NCBI RefSeq assembly: GCF_001927245.1
Contig: NZ_MJUX01000001.1
Span: forward strand, 1,178,001 to 1,242,000
Length of the DNA: 64,000 nt
Reading direction: 5' to 3'
Origin: Acuticoccus yangtzensis
Lineage (GTDB): Bacteria; Pseudomonadota; Alphaproteobacteria; Rhizobiales; Amorphaceae
How positions within the stretch are numbered: position 1 is the first letter of the stretch; each line of letters opens with the position of its first letter. Made by a program: the position numbers and the translations under genes. Shown here piece after piece: positions 9,997-17,282 of this stretch. The notes beneath the pieces were generated by a model. It searched no databases. It worked only from the letters and a program-made list of their open reading frames with translations, and had not been told where the DNA came from.

Positions 9997-10039
9997 AAAA
10001 GCCCCGGCTGGGGCGGATTCGCCGCCCAGCCAGGGCTTT
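9997..10039. terminator. strong terminator between leuA and luxR-type gene
   Basis: AAAGCCC pairs with GGGCTTT, and the inner GGCTGGGGCGG pairs with CCGCCCAGCC with one bulged G, closed by an ATTCG-type loop. Flanking A and T tracts exist on both sides. It lies downstream of both converging genes and probably serves the minus-strand luxR transcript, perhaps both. Confidence 0.75.
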
Positions 10040-10267
10040 CAATATGGTACTCAGCTACCGAATATTGGACAGGGTCCGTCGGCTTCCCCCGCGTCGTCCC
10101 CTCAGACTATGCCGGATCCCTAATGCGGCTCCGGTTGCCCCGATGCGTTCGAAAAGAGTGCCGCATCGGCGACTTGGGCAATTTAGAGGCAGTTTCTCAA
10201 ATCAGACCAGCTATCAATTTTGATACCTCCATAAGCCGCCATCCACAAGTTTTGGTAGTTTTTTGGG
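10040..10267. other. AT-richer stretch downstream of the luxR-type gene
   Basis: About 230 bases with lower GC than the surroundings and no gene that I can support. It contains a small inverted repeat TATCAA-TT-TTGATA at 10212-10225. No RNA gene is recognisable. Confidence 0.4.
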
Positions 10268-11002
10268 CTAGATTTGAAGCTGCCCGGTCAGAAGCGCCAT
10301 CGCCAACGCCTGTTCGCGGGTCTTGGCGCCCATCCGCCGCCGCGCCTGGGCGAAGTGTTTCGACACCGTCACCGGCGTGACGCCCATACGCTCGGCGATC
10401 TGCGCCGTGTGGAGACCCTCGGCCAGCCACTTCATCGCCTCCGCCTCCCGGTCGGTGAGCCGTGCGACGAAGGAGACTGTTCGGGCCACCGGGTCGCTGA
10501 GCAGAGGCTCGAACATCGACGTGAACATGGCGACGGCGACCTTGATCCGGGCCTTCACCTCCGCATCTTCGAGCCAGAGCCGGGCCTCGGGATCGTCGGT
10601 CATCAGGACGATACCGCCGGTTTTCATGCCGCTATAGGTCGGGAAGAGCTGTGCGTTCTTGATGCCGTAGGCGTGGAAGAGACGGGCGACGGCGTGCCGT
10701 CCCACATTGTCGCGATGCAGGAGCGCCTCGGCGATATCCATCCGGTCCGGTTCGGACCCGGCGATGCAGACGGACATGAAGGGGTCCACGGCGTGGATGC
10801 CCTGATCGACGTAATCGCTGACGAGGGCGCTCGGTGCGCTCGACGCGAAGGTCGGCTGATCGAGCCGAGAAGAGAGAGCGATACCCGCCGTAATGTACCC
10901 GAAGCCGAGCTCGCCGAAGACTTCGACACCCCTCTCCCACCGCGAGGACGGCGCGGCATCATCGACCAGGCGGGACATGGTATCGGCTACGAATCGCTGC
11001 AT
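10268..11002 (-). CDS. LuxR-family regulator with autoinducer-binding-like domain
   Basis: A 244-residue protein with an N-terminal domain resembling the acyl-homoserine-lactone-binding fold and a C-terminal GerE/LuxR helix-turn-helix (LTDREAEAMKWLAEGLHTAQ then IAERMGVTPVTVSKHFAQAR, residues 182-221). Of the residues usually lining the ligand pocket, Tyr 64 and Asp 73-Pro 74 (TraR Tyr61, Asp70-Pro71) are present, but the tryptophan expected four residues before the Tyr is leucine and no Trp is seen shortly after the DP. No luxI-like synthase is in the window. It is best described as an orphan LuxR, possibly sensing a different ligand. Confidence 0.85.
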   Translation of the reverse strand: MQRFVADTMSRLVDDAAPSSRWERGVEVFGELGFGYITAGIALSSRLDQPTFASSAPSALVSDYVDQGIHAVDPFMSVCIAGSEPDRMDIAEALLHRDNVGRHAVARLFHAYGIKNAQLFPTYSGMKTGGIVLMTDDPEARLWLEDAEVKARIKVAVAMFTSMFEPLLSDPVARTVSFVARLTDREAEAMKWLAEGLHTAQIAERMGVTPVTVSKHFAQARRRMGAKTREQALAMALLTGQLQI

Positions 11003-11210
11003 GACGCTCTCGTAAGCAAAACTCTCCCTGCCGATGGCCGCACACGCGCGCCGCGAGCCGGCTGACGCGCACTATAGCGGACAAGCTGTCGTGTTGACAT
11101 GCAGAGGTCAAGGCAAGGGCGGGACGCTCGGTCGCACCACCCGACGCAAAAGCCGCATATGACTTGCGGCTCCGAAATCCCACCATGAGGGAAAAAGCCC
11201 ACCTCAAAGG

Positions 11211-11295
11211 TGGTGCCCAGGAGAGGACTCGAACCTCCACGGGTTGCCCCACACGGACCTGAACCGTGCGCGTCTACCAGTTCCGCCACCTGGGC
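11211..11295 (-). tRNA. tRNA-Leu (anticodon CAG)
   Basis: Read on the minus strand, the acceptor arm GCCCAGG pairs with CCTGGGC. The D-arm contains GGCGGAACTGGTAGACGC, typical of leucine tRNAs. The anticodon stem CACGG/CCGTG encloses the loop TTCAGGT, giving anticodon CAG. A variable arm of class II type is followed by GGTTCGAGTCC in the T-arm. CCA is encoded at 11211-11213. The total length is 85 bases including CCA. Confidence 0.95.
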
Positions 11296-11467
11296 TTTGG
11301 TGCGTCGGAGACCCGGCTGATACGGGGTCGCCGACCGGCTGTCAACTGCCCACCTCAACAATGTTCACGCGGCGTCTAATCAACACCCCAAAATCGCCAA
11401 CACCGTTGCCCTTCAAAGCACAACGCCCTAACCCTGGAACCGCACCAAGGTGGCGGACGAGGGGACG

Positions 11468-12442
11468 ATGGAACGCAATCCGATGAAGTTGGTCACGATC
11501 TTCGGCGGGTCGGGTTTCGTGGGCCGCTACGTGGTGCGCGAGCTGGCCAAGAAGGGCTGGCGCATCCGCATCGCCGTCCGCCGACCCGATCTCGTCGGCC
11601 ATTTGCAGCCGATGGGCGGTGTCGGGCAGATCGCCCCGGTCCTGTGCAACGTCCGCTCCAAGGAGGCCGTCGCCCGCGCCGTCGCCAACGCGGACGCGGT
11701 GATCAACCTCGTCGGCATCCTCGCCGAAAGCGGCAAGCAGACGTTCGACGCCATCCAGGCCGAAGGCGCCAAGACCGTCGCCGACGCCGCCAAGGCCGCC
11801 GGCGTGAAGACCTTCGTGCAGATGTCGGCCATCGGCGCCGACCCGGCCGGCACTTCCGTCTACGCCAAGACCAAGGCCGCCGGTGAAGCCGCCGCCCTCG
11901 CCACCTTTCCGGACGCCGTCATCGTGCGCCCGTCCATCGTCTTCGGCCCCGAGGACGACTTCTTCAACCGCTTCGCCGGAATGGCTAAGCTGTCGCCCGT
12001 CCTACCGCTGATCGGCGGGGGCGAGACCCGGTTCCAGCCGGTCTATGTCGGCGATGTGGCCCGTTTCATCGCCGCGGCGGCCGAGGGCGCCGTTCCTGGC
12101 GGCCGAGCCTACGAGCTCGGCGGGCCGGATGTCGCGACCTTCCGCGAGCTCCTCGAAACGACGTGCGCCATCACCCGCCACACGCGCAAATTCGTCACCC
12201 TGTCGTGGGGGATGGCGTCGACCCAGGCGAGCCTCCTGCAATATCTGCCCAAACCGCCGCTCACACCCGACCAGGTGGAGCTTCTGAAGACCGACAACGT
12301 GGTCTCCGACGCCGCGAGCGCGGAAGGCCGCACCCTCGCGGCGATCGGCCTTCACCCGCGCAGCATGGGCGCCATCTTGCCGACCTACCTTTGGACCTAT
12401 CGCAAGAACGGCCAGTTCGCCGAGCCCGGCAGCGCCGCCTGA
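11468..12442 (+). CDS. NDUFA9-like NAD(P)-binding protein (complex I-associated family)
   Basis: An atypical short-chain dehydrogenase/reductase of 324 residues. The N-terminal Rossmann motif reads VTIFGGSGFVGRYVVRELAK, followed by NADAVINLVGIL, FVQMSAIGADPAGTSVYAKT and VRPSIVFGPEDDFFNRF. This pattern matches the bacterial relatives of the mitochondrial complex I accessory subunit NDUFA9, whose role in bacteria is uncertain. The ATG at 11468 follows GAGGGG; in-frame alternatives are GTG 11450 and ATG 11483. As in other Rhizobiales, it is convergent with uppP. Confidence 0.85.
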   Translation: MERNPMKLVTIFGGSGFVGRYVVRELAKKGWRIRIAVRRPDLVGHLQPMGGVGQIAPVLCNVRSKEAVARAVANADAVINLVGILAESGKQTFDAIQAEGAKTVADAAKAAGVKTFVQMSAIGADPAGTSVYAKTKAAGEAAALATFPDAVIVRPSIVFGPEDDFFNRFAGMAKLSPVLPLIGGGETRFQPVYVGDVARFIAAAAEGAVPGGRAYELGGPDVATFRELLETTCAITRHTRKFVTLSWGMASTQASLLQYLPKPPLTPDQVELLKTDNVVSDAASAEGRTLAAIGLHPRSMGAILPTYLWTYRKNGQFAEPGSAA

Positions 12443-12559
12443 GCGGCGCCCACCGGCACCGGCGAGGCCTCTGTTCTGGCCGTCCGGCCGCCTGGGCTGT
12501 TCCGCCGCCGCGGCCTGCTGTGACTGTCGCGGCGCCGCTGGATAGGGCCGGTGCGTGGC

Positions 12560-13378
12560 TCAATAGGCAAGCCACGCCAGCCCCAGCACGCCGACGACGA
12601 TCCGCCACCACGCGAACGGCTCCAGCCCATACCGCGCGACGAAGCCGAGCAGCCCCCGCACGACGACGAAAGCCGCGCTGAAAGCCACCGCGAAGCCGAC
12701 CGCGGCCACCAGCACTCCGCCACCGGACAACAGGTCACCCGCGTCCAGCACCTCACGATGACGCAAGAACTCCGCCACAAGGGTCCCGCTCATCGCCGGG
12801 ACGGCGAGGATAAGCGCATAGTCCACCGCGGCACGCGGCTCCACCCGCAGAACCAGCGCCGCGAGGATCGCCGCAGCGGCGCGCGACACGCCCGGAACCA
12901 GCGCGACACACTGGGCCGCGCCGACGAGGACCGCGAGCCGGAGAGGAAGGCGCGCCGCATCGGTAAAGCGCGGCGGAGGCGCCCGGCGCACAGCGATGAG
13001 CAGCGCCGCCCCTCCCAGCACCAGCCCCGTGCAGATCGCCTGCGCCGTCCACGACAGGACATCCCGCGCGGCAGCCTGCAGCAGCACACTCGCCCCAGCC
13101 GCCGCCAGCGACCCGGCCAGCCACCCCGCGACGAAGGTCCGCGCCGCCGGATCGGACGGCGCAGCACGGACCGCGCCGAAGAGCCGCGGTCCGTAGACCG
13201 CGAGGAGCGCCGCCAAGGCACCCAGCCGAACCGCCAGCTCGAACGCCGCGCCCGGTGACGCGACCGCGAAAAACTCCCCCAATAGCCGGAGGTGGCCGGT
13301 GGACGAGACCGCGGTGAACTCCGTCAGCCCCTCGACGAGACCCAAGATGATCGCCGAAGCGATGGTGTCGGCTTCCAT
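12560..13378 (-). CDS. uppP: undecaprenyl-diphosphatase (BacA/UppP family), divergent
   Basis: A 272-residue polytopic membrane protein. The first family motif is recognisable as VEGLTEFTAVSSTGHLRLLG, with both glutamates and the SSTGH core, and the C-terminus FVARYGLEPFAWWRIVVGVL is typical of alphaproteobacterial UppP. It would recycle undecaprenyl pyrophosphate for peptidoglycan synthesis and bacitracin tolerance. The second catalytic motif, normally PGxSRSGAT, is PGVSRAAAA here: the arginine is kept, but the following Ser, Gly and Thr are alanine. It is clearly homologous, but full activity is uncertain. Confidence 0.8.
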   Translation of the reverse strand: MEADTIASAIILGLVEGLTEFTAVSSTGHLRLLGEFFAVASPGAAFELAVRLGALAALLAVYGPRLFGAVRAAPSDPAARTFVAGWLAGSLAAAGASVLLQAAARDVLSWTAQAICTGLVLGGAALLIAVRRAPPPRFTDAARLPLRLAVLVGAAQCVALVPGVSRAAAAILAALVLRVEPRAAVDYALILAVPAMSGTLVAEFLRHREVLDAGDLLSGGGVLVAAVGFAVAFSAAFVVVRGLLGFVARYGLEPFAWWRIVVGVLGLAWLAY

Positions 13379-13484
13379 CCGTTCGCCCTATCTGGTGTTG
13401 CCATGAGCCGCTATACCGCGCCAGGCTGACGATGCGCCGGTTCGCGCGCGGCGCCCTCACCATCATAGTCAAACGCTCGAGCTG

Positions 13485-14174
13485 ATGATCCTCCACCACC
13501 ACCCCTTCCTGCCGTCCTGCCGCTTCATCCGGCTCGTCCTCGCCGAGCATGCGATCGACGTGGATCTGACGCTCGAACCCTTTTGGGAGCAGCGGCCTGA
13601 ATTCGTGGCGGTGAATCCGGGCCTCACTCTGCCGATGGCCTACGACAACGGCCGCGGCCCGGTGATCGGTGCGCGCGTCATCATGGAATATGTCAGCGAG
13701 CGCTATGGCGAGATGCGCGCCGCCCACCGGCTGATGCCGTCCGACCCGCTGCAACGCGCCGAGGTGCGCCGCCTCGTCGACTGGTTCCTGCTGAAGTTCG
13801 ACGAAGAGGTGTCCGGCCCTCTGGTGACGGAGCGCATCCTGAAGGTGGAGATGCCGTCCAAGCGCGGCGGCGGCGCCCCTGATTCCCACGCCATGCGCGC
13901 AGCCCGCGCCAACATCGTCGGCCATATGCATTATCTCGGCGCTTTGACCGCCTCGCGTCACTGGCTGGCCGGCGACAGCCTGACCTTCGCCGACCTTGCC
14001 GCCGCCGCCGCCCTGTCCTCGGTCGATTATCTGGGCGAGGCGCCGTGGGACGCCGACCCGATGGTGAAGCAGTGGTACCAGCGCGTGAAGTCGCGCCCGG
14101 CGTTCCGCCCCCTCCTCACCGACAAGGCGCGACTGGTTGCACCGTCCGCCCACTATGCCGACCTCGATTTCTGA
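13485..14174 (+). CDS. glutathione S-transferase family protein
   Basis: A 229-residue protein with an N-terminal thioredoxin-like domain starting MILHHHPFLPSCRFIRLVLA and the cis-proline region FVAVNPGLTLPMAYD. It has an all-helical C-terminal domain containing HWLAGDSLTFADLAAAAAL, the usual GST N-capping box. The substrate is unknown. The last 20 bases overlap the start of queG, and the GST-queG pairing recurs in Rhizobiales, suggesting cotranscription. Confidence 0.87.
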   Translation: MILHHHPFLPSCRFIRLVLAEHAIDVDLTLEPFWEQRPEFVAVNPGLTLPMAYDNGRGPVIGARVIMEYVSERYGEMRAAHRLMPSDPLQRAEVRRLVDWFLLKFDEEVSGPLVTERILKVEMPSKRGGGAPDSHAMRAARANIVGHMHYLGALTASRHWLAGDSLTFADLAAAAALSSVDYLGEAPWDADPMVKQWYQRVKSRPAFRPLLTDKARLVAPSAHYADLDF

Positions 14175-15327
14175 TCCGGCCGCCGCGCGGGGCCCCACGG
14201 CGGCGGAACGCGCACGCGCCGACATCGAGGCGGACGCGGCGGCCGCCGGGTTCGGCGCCGTCCGCGTGGTGCGCGCGGCGGACTTCGGCGCGCTCCATGG
14301 TGCGCGTCTCGCCGAGGCAGTCACCGCGGGGCATCATGGCGACATGGAGTGGCTCGCGGACACCGCCGCGCGCCGCGCCTCGCCTCAGGCGCTGTGGCCG
14401 GACGTGCGCTCGGTCATCATGCTCGCCATGAACTACGGGCCGCGTGCCGACCCGCTCGCCGATCTCACCCGGCGCGACCGCGGCGTCGTCTCCGTCTACG
14501 CCCGCGGCCGGGATTATCACGACGTGATCAAAGGCAGGCTGAAGGGCCTCGCCCAGCGCCTGGTCGCCCGGCATGGCGGCGACGTGAAGGTGTTCGTCGA
14601 CACCGCGCCGGTGATGGAGAAGCCGCTCGCCATGGAGGCCGGCATCGGCTGGCAGGGCAAGCACACCAACCTCGTAAGCCGCGATTTCGGCTCGTGGCTC
14701 TTCCTCGGCTCCATCTTCACCACTCTGGACCTCGCCCCGGATGCCCCGGCGCGGGACCATTGCGGCAGTTGCCGCCGCTGCCTCGACATCTGCCCCACCG
14801 ACGCCTTCCCGGCCCCCTACCGGCTCGACGCGCGCCGCTGCCTCGCCTTCCTCACCGTGGAATCGCGCGAGATGATCCCGCTTCAATTCCGCAGGGCCAT
14901 GGGCAACCGCATTTTCGGCTGCGATGATTGCCTCGCCGTCTGCCCGTGGAACCGCTTCGCCAAGGTCGCGTCGGAGGTGAAGCTGTCGGGCGAGGACGAG
15001 CCCGCCCCTCTCGCCGAGCTCGCCGCGCTGGGCGACGAGGCCTTCCGCAAGCGCTATGCGGGCACGCCGGTGAAGCGGCTCGGGCGTGAACGGTTCGTGC
15101 GCAACGTCATGGTCGCATGCGGCAATGCGAGGGACGCCGCGCTCGCGCCATCCATCGTCGCGGCCACCGCAGACGAGGCCCCGCAGGTGCGTGCCGCAGC
15201 CGTCTGGGCCGCATCCGAGAGCATGGATGCCGAAGATTTCCGCGCCTTGCGTGTTGCGCGCGAGCCGCATGAAGGCCATCAACTCGTAAAATTAGAGTGG
15301 GCAAGGGGTGACGCATGCAGGCGTTGA
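14155..15327 (+). CDS. queG: epoxyqueuosine reductase QueG
   Basis: Cobalamin-dependent iron-sulfur enzyme that carries out the last step of queuosine synthesis, reducing epoxyqueuosine in tRNA. The 390-residue product has two ferredoxin-like 4Fe-4S motifs, CGSCRRCLDICPTDAFPAPY and FGCDDCLAVCPWNRFA, and the preceding KGRLKGLAQRLVARHGGDVK and GIGWQGKHTNLVS blocks of the family. The C-terminal HEAT-like part is short. I start at the ATG at 14155, which overlaps the GST gene by 20 bases. The next gene begins 13 bases before this stop. Confidence 0.93.
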   Translation: MPTSISDPAAARGPTAAERARADIEADAAAAGFGAVRVVRAADFGALHGARLAEAVTAGHHGDMEWLADTAARRASPQALWPDVRSVIMLAMNYGPRADPLADLTRRDRGVVSVYARGRDYHDVIKGRLKGLAQRLVARHGGDVKVFVDTAPVMEKPLAMEAGIGWQGKHTNLVSRDFGSWLFLGSIFTTLDLAPDAPARDHCGSCRRCLDICPTDAFPAPYRLDARRCLAFLTVESREMIPLQFRRAMGNRIFGCDDCLAVCPWNRFAKVASEVKLSGEDEPAPLAELAALGDEAFRKRYAGTPVKRLGRERFVRNVMVACGNARDAALAPSIVAATADEAPQVRAAAVWAASESMDAEDFRALRVAREPHEGHQLVKLEWARGDACRR

Positions 15328-16217
15328 CCGAAGAAACGCGCCAGAAGGAGATGAGGCTCGTCGGGCTGGGGTTCGGCTATTCGGCGCATGCCTTCCTGCG
15401 CGCGGCCCGGCCGGAGAGCGCGGTCGGCACGGCGCGCAGCGCCGAGAAGGCGGAGGAGCTGTTGCGCCGTGGCGTGCGCTCCATCGTCTATCACGGCGAG
15501 CCGAGCCCGGCCCTGTCGGAGGCGGTGCGCCATGCCACCCACATCCTCGTCTCCGCCGGCCCGAACGAGCACGGCGACCCCTTCCTGCGGGTTGTCGAAC
15601 GCGACTTGGCCCACGCCCCGGACCTGAAATGGATCGGCTATCTCTCCACCGTCGGCGTCTATGGCGACCACGGCGGACAGCTGGTGGACGAGCGCGCGGT
15701 CTGTCACCCGATCGCCGACCGCGGGGTGTGGCGCCTGGAAGCAGAGGCGGCATGGATGGCGCTCGGCCGGCGCATCAACGTCCACACGGCTGTCTTCCGC
15801 CTCGCCGGGATCTACGGGCCCGGCCGCAACCAGTTCGTGGCACTGAACGAGGGCCGCGCCAAACGCATCGTCAAGCCCGGCCAGGTGTTCAACCGCATCC
15901 ACGTGGACGACATCGCCGCCACGTTGCAGGCGTCGATCGAGCGGCCTGCCTCGCGCGTCTACAACGTGGCCGACGACGAGCCGGCGCCGCCGCAGGAGGT
16001 GGTCGCCTATGCCGCCGGGCTGATGGGCGTGGAGCCACCGCCCGAAGTGCCGTTCGACGAGGCCGATCTGTCACCGATGGCACGGTCATTTTACGGTGAG
16101 TTGAAGAGAATATCGAACGCCCGCATCCGTCAGGAGTTGGGAGTGCGCCTCACCTATCCCACATACCGTGAAGGCTTGAACAGGTTGTGGGAAAGCGGAC
16201 AATGGCGCGGTTATTGA
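15315..16217 (+). CDS. NAD(P)-dependent epimerase/SDR (YeeZ-like)
   Basis: A 300-residue extended-SDR protein: RLVGLGFGYSAHAFLRAA is a glycine-rich dinucleotide-binding turn, followed by IGYLSTVGVYGDHGGQLVDE, FRLAGIYGPGRNQFVALN and FNRIHVDDIAATLQASIERP, the last being the epimerase-family HVDD motif. It resembles E. coli YeeZ-type proteins of unknown substrate. The ATG at 15315 has AAGGGG upstream and overlaps the queG stop; ATG 15351 is an alternative start. It sits within an overlapping GST-queG-SDR-small protein run. Confidence 0.82.
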   Translation: MQALTEETRQKEMRLVGLGFGYSAHAFLRAARPESAVGTARSAEKAEELLRRGVRSIVYHGEPSPALSEAVRHATHILVSAGPNEHGDPFLRVVERDLAHAPDLKWIGYLSTVGVYGDHGGQLVDERAVCHPIADRGVWRLEAEAAWMALGRRINVHTAVFRLAGIYGPGRNQFVALNEGRAKRIVKPGQVFNRIHVDDIAATLQASIERPASRVYNVADDEPAPPQEVVAYAAGLMGVEPPPEVPFDEADLSPMARSFYGELKRISNARIRQELGVRLTYPTYREGLNRLWESGQWRGY

Positions 16218-16477
16218 TGATGCTGGCGTGTGTGATCTCGGGCGGGGCGGCACTCGCCCAGTCCTCCAGCACCCAATCGGGGCAGCAACTGCTGCTCGAT
16301 CAGCAACGCCAGACGCAAGCGTTGCAGGAACGCATGTCGCTGGAACGGCAGATCAATTCCTACGAGTTGAGGCAGCGTATGGTGAACACCAACCGTCCGA
16401 CTTACGGCACCACCCGCACCCTCAGCCCGCAGACTGGACTCGGTGGCATTCCCCGCACCTACGGCAACGGAAGCTGA
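16202..16477 (+). CDS. small secreted Gln-rich hypothetical protein
   Basis: A 91-residue protein with a clear signal peptide (MARLLMMLACVISGGAALAQ, probable cleavage after ALA). The mature part is Gln-rich and helical (QQLLLDQQRQTQALQERMSL) with a flexible tail ending RTYGNGS. I do not recognise a family. The ATG overlaps the end of the SDR gene by 16 bases, so it is probably translationally coupled to it. It is most likely periplasmic; its role is unknown. Confidence 0.65.
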   Translation: MARLLMMLACVISGGAALAQSSSTQSGQQLLLDQQRQTQALQERMSLERQINSYELRQRMVNTNRPTYGTTRTLSPQTGLGGIPRTYGNGS

Positions 16478-16563
16478 TCGACCGCGCCGGCGCAGCGGCC
16501 CCATGAGACGCGCGGCGGATCGCTGAGGGCGCCGCGGCGCGCGCCGCGAACGCACCGGCCGCC

Positions 16564-16980
16564 TCAGGGCGCGGCCGGACCGTCCGGCGCCGGTGCGACC
16601 GCCACCGCGGCCATCATCCATCCCGCGACGCCGACGCTCTCCGCCGTCGCCGCGACCGCGGTGCCGGCGGGCCCGAAAGGCTCATAGGTCACCGCGATCG
16701 CCGCTAGCGACACGGCGATGGCGAGCGCCAGAACCGGCGCCACCATGGAAGACACCAGCGAAGGCGTCGCCGGCTGACGTCTAGCCCCCGCGGCGACACC
16801 TGACGGCACCGCACCTGACTCTGCGGGCTCTGCCGGCCCCGGCGCCGCGAGTGCTGCCCGGCCGCGCACGGTGGTTGCGGCCGGCACAGGCGCCGCGGAC
16901 CGTGGGCCGGCCGCAGCGCGCGTCCGCCGCGACGCGGGCCGAACTTGAATGAGACTGAATTGACGCATCGCCGTCTGCAT
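16564..16980 (-). CDS. hypothetical Ala/Pro-rich protein with one membrane helix
   Basis: A 138-residue open frame whose ATG follows GGGAGAGG at good spacing, the main reason to call it. The N-terminal 75 residues are Ala/Pro/Arg-rich, then SMVAPVLALAIAVSLAAIAV looks like a membrane segment and the tail is Ala/Pro-rich again. I recognise no family. It is 32 bases downstream of another small minus-strand gene with a similarly good ribosome binding site, and the two may form a small operon. Codon composition alone could mislead in such GC-rich DNA. Confidence 0.45.
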   Translation of the reverse strand: MQTAMRQFSLIQVRPASRRTRAAAGPRSAAPVPAATTVRGRAALAAPGPAEPAESGAVPSGVAAGARRQPATPSLVSSMVAPVLALAIAVSLAAIAVTYEPFGPAGTAVAATAESVGVAGWMMAAVAVAPAPDGPAAP

Positions 16981-17012
16981 CGTCCTCTCCCTGGGTGCAA
17001 CAGATGCAGAGG

Positions 17013-17207
17013 TCAGCGGCCCGGCTTGGCGGCCGGAACGGGATGCTTTGCAGCCTTCGACCCAGCCGCCTGCGCACCCAGCAACGATGCGGTCGCGGGC
17101 GAGGCTTCGGCCGGGCGGGTCATCTCCGCCCCCATCGCCGTGACGAAGACGACGGCAGCGGCGACGGCGGTGCGGACGATCATTGTGCGGGTGTTGCGGG
17201 CGGTCAC
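17013..17207 (-). CDS. small secreted hypothetical protein
   Basis: A 64-residue frame starting at GTG with GGGAG four to five bases upstream. The N-terminus TARNTRTMIVRTAVAAAVVF resembles a signal peptide or anchor, and the short tail is basic (AAKHPVPAAKPGR). I recognise no family. A CRP/FNR-like dyad lies about 50-65 bases upstream. It is probably cotranscribed with the next small gene at 16564-16980. Confidence 0.4.
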   Translation of the reverse strand: MTARNTRTMIVRTAVAAAVVFVTAMGAEMTRPAEASPATASLLGAQAAGSKAAKHPVPAAKPGR

Positions 17208-17258
17208 GTCACTCTCCCATGCGGTGAATGACAGATAGACGGCGGCTCACCCGCCCGC

Positions 17259-17274
17259 TGTGACGGCCGTCACG
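17259..17274. promoter_or_regulatory. CRP/FNR-like dyad TGTGA-N6-TCACG
   Basis: TGTGACGGCCGTCACG matches nine of ten defined positions of the CRP consensus TGTGA-N6-TCACA and contains a 14-base perfect palindrome. It lies between the end of the sulfotransferase fusion gene and the small secreted gene at 17207. Occupancy by a CRP/FNR protein is inferred only. Confidence 0.4.
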
Positions 17275-17282
17275 CCGAGCCG

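Noticed and set aside
10212-10225. TATCAA-TT-TTGATA considered as an FNR box
   Set aside because: FNR sites read TTGAT-N4-ATCAA; here the half-sites are in the opposite order and the spacing is wrong.
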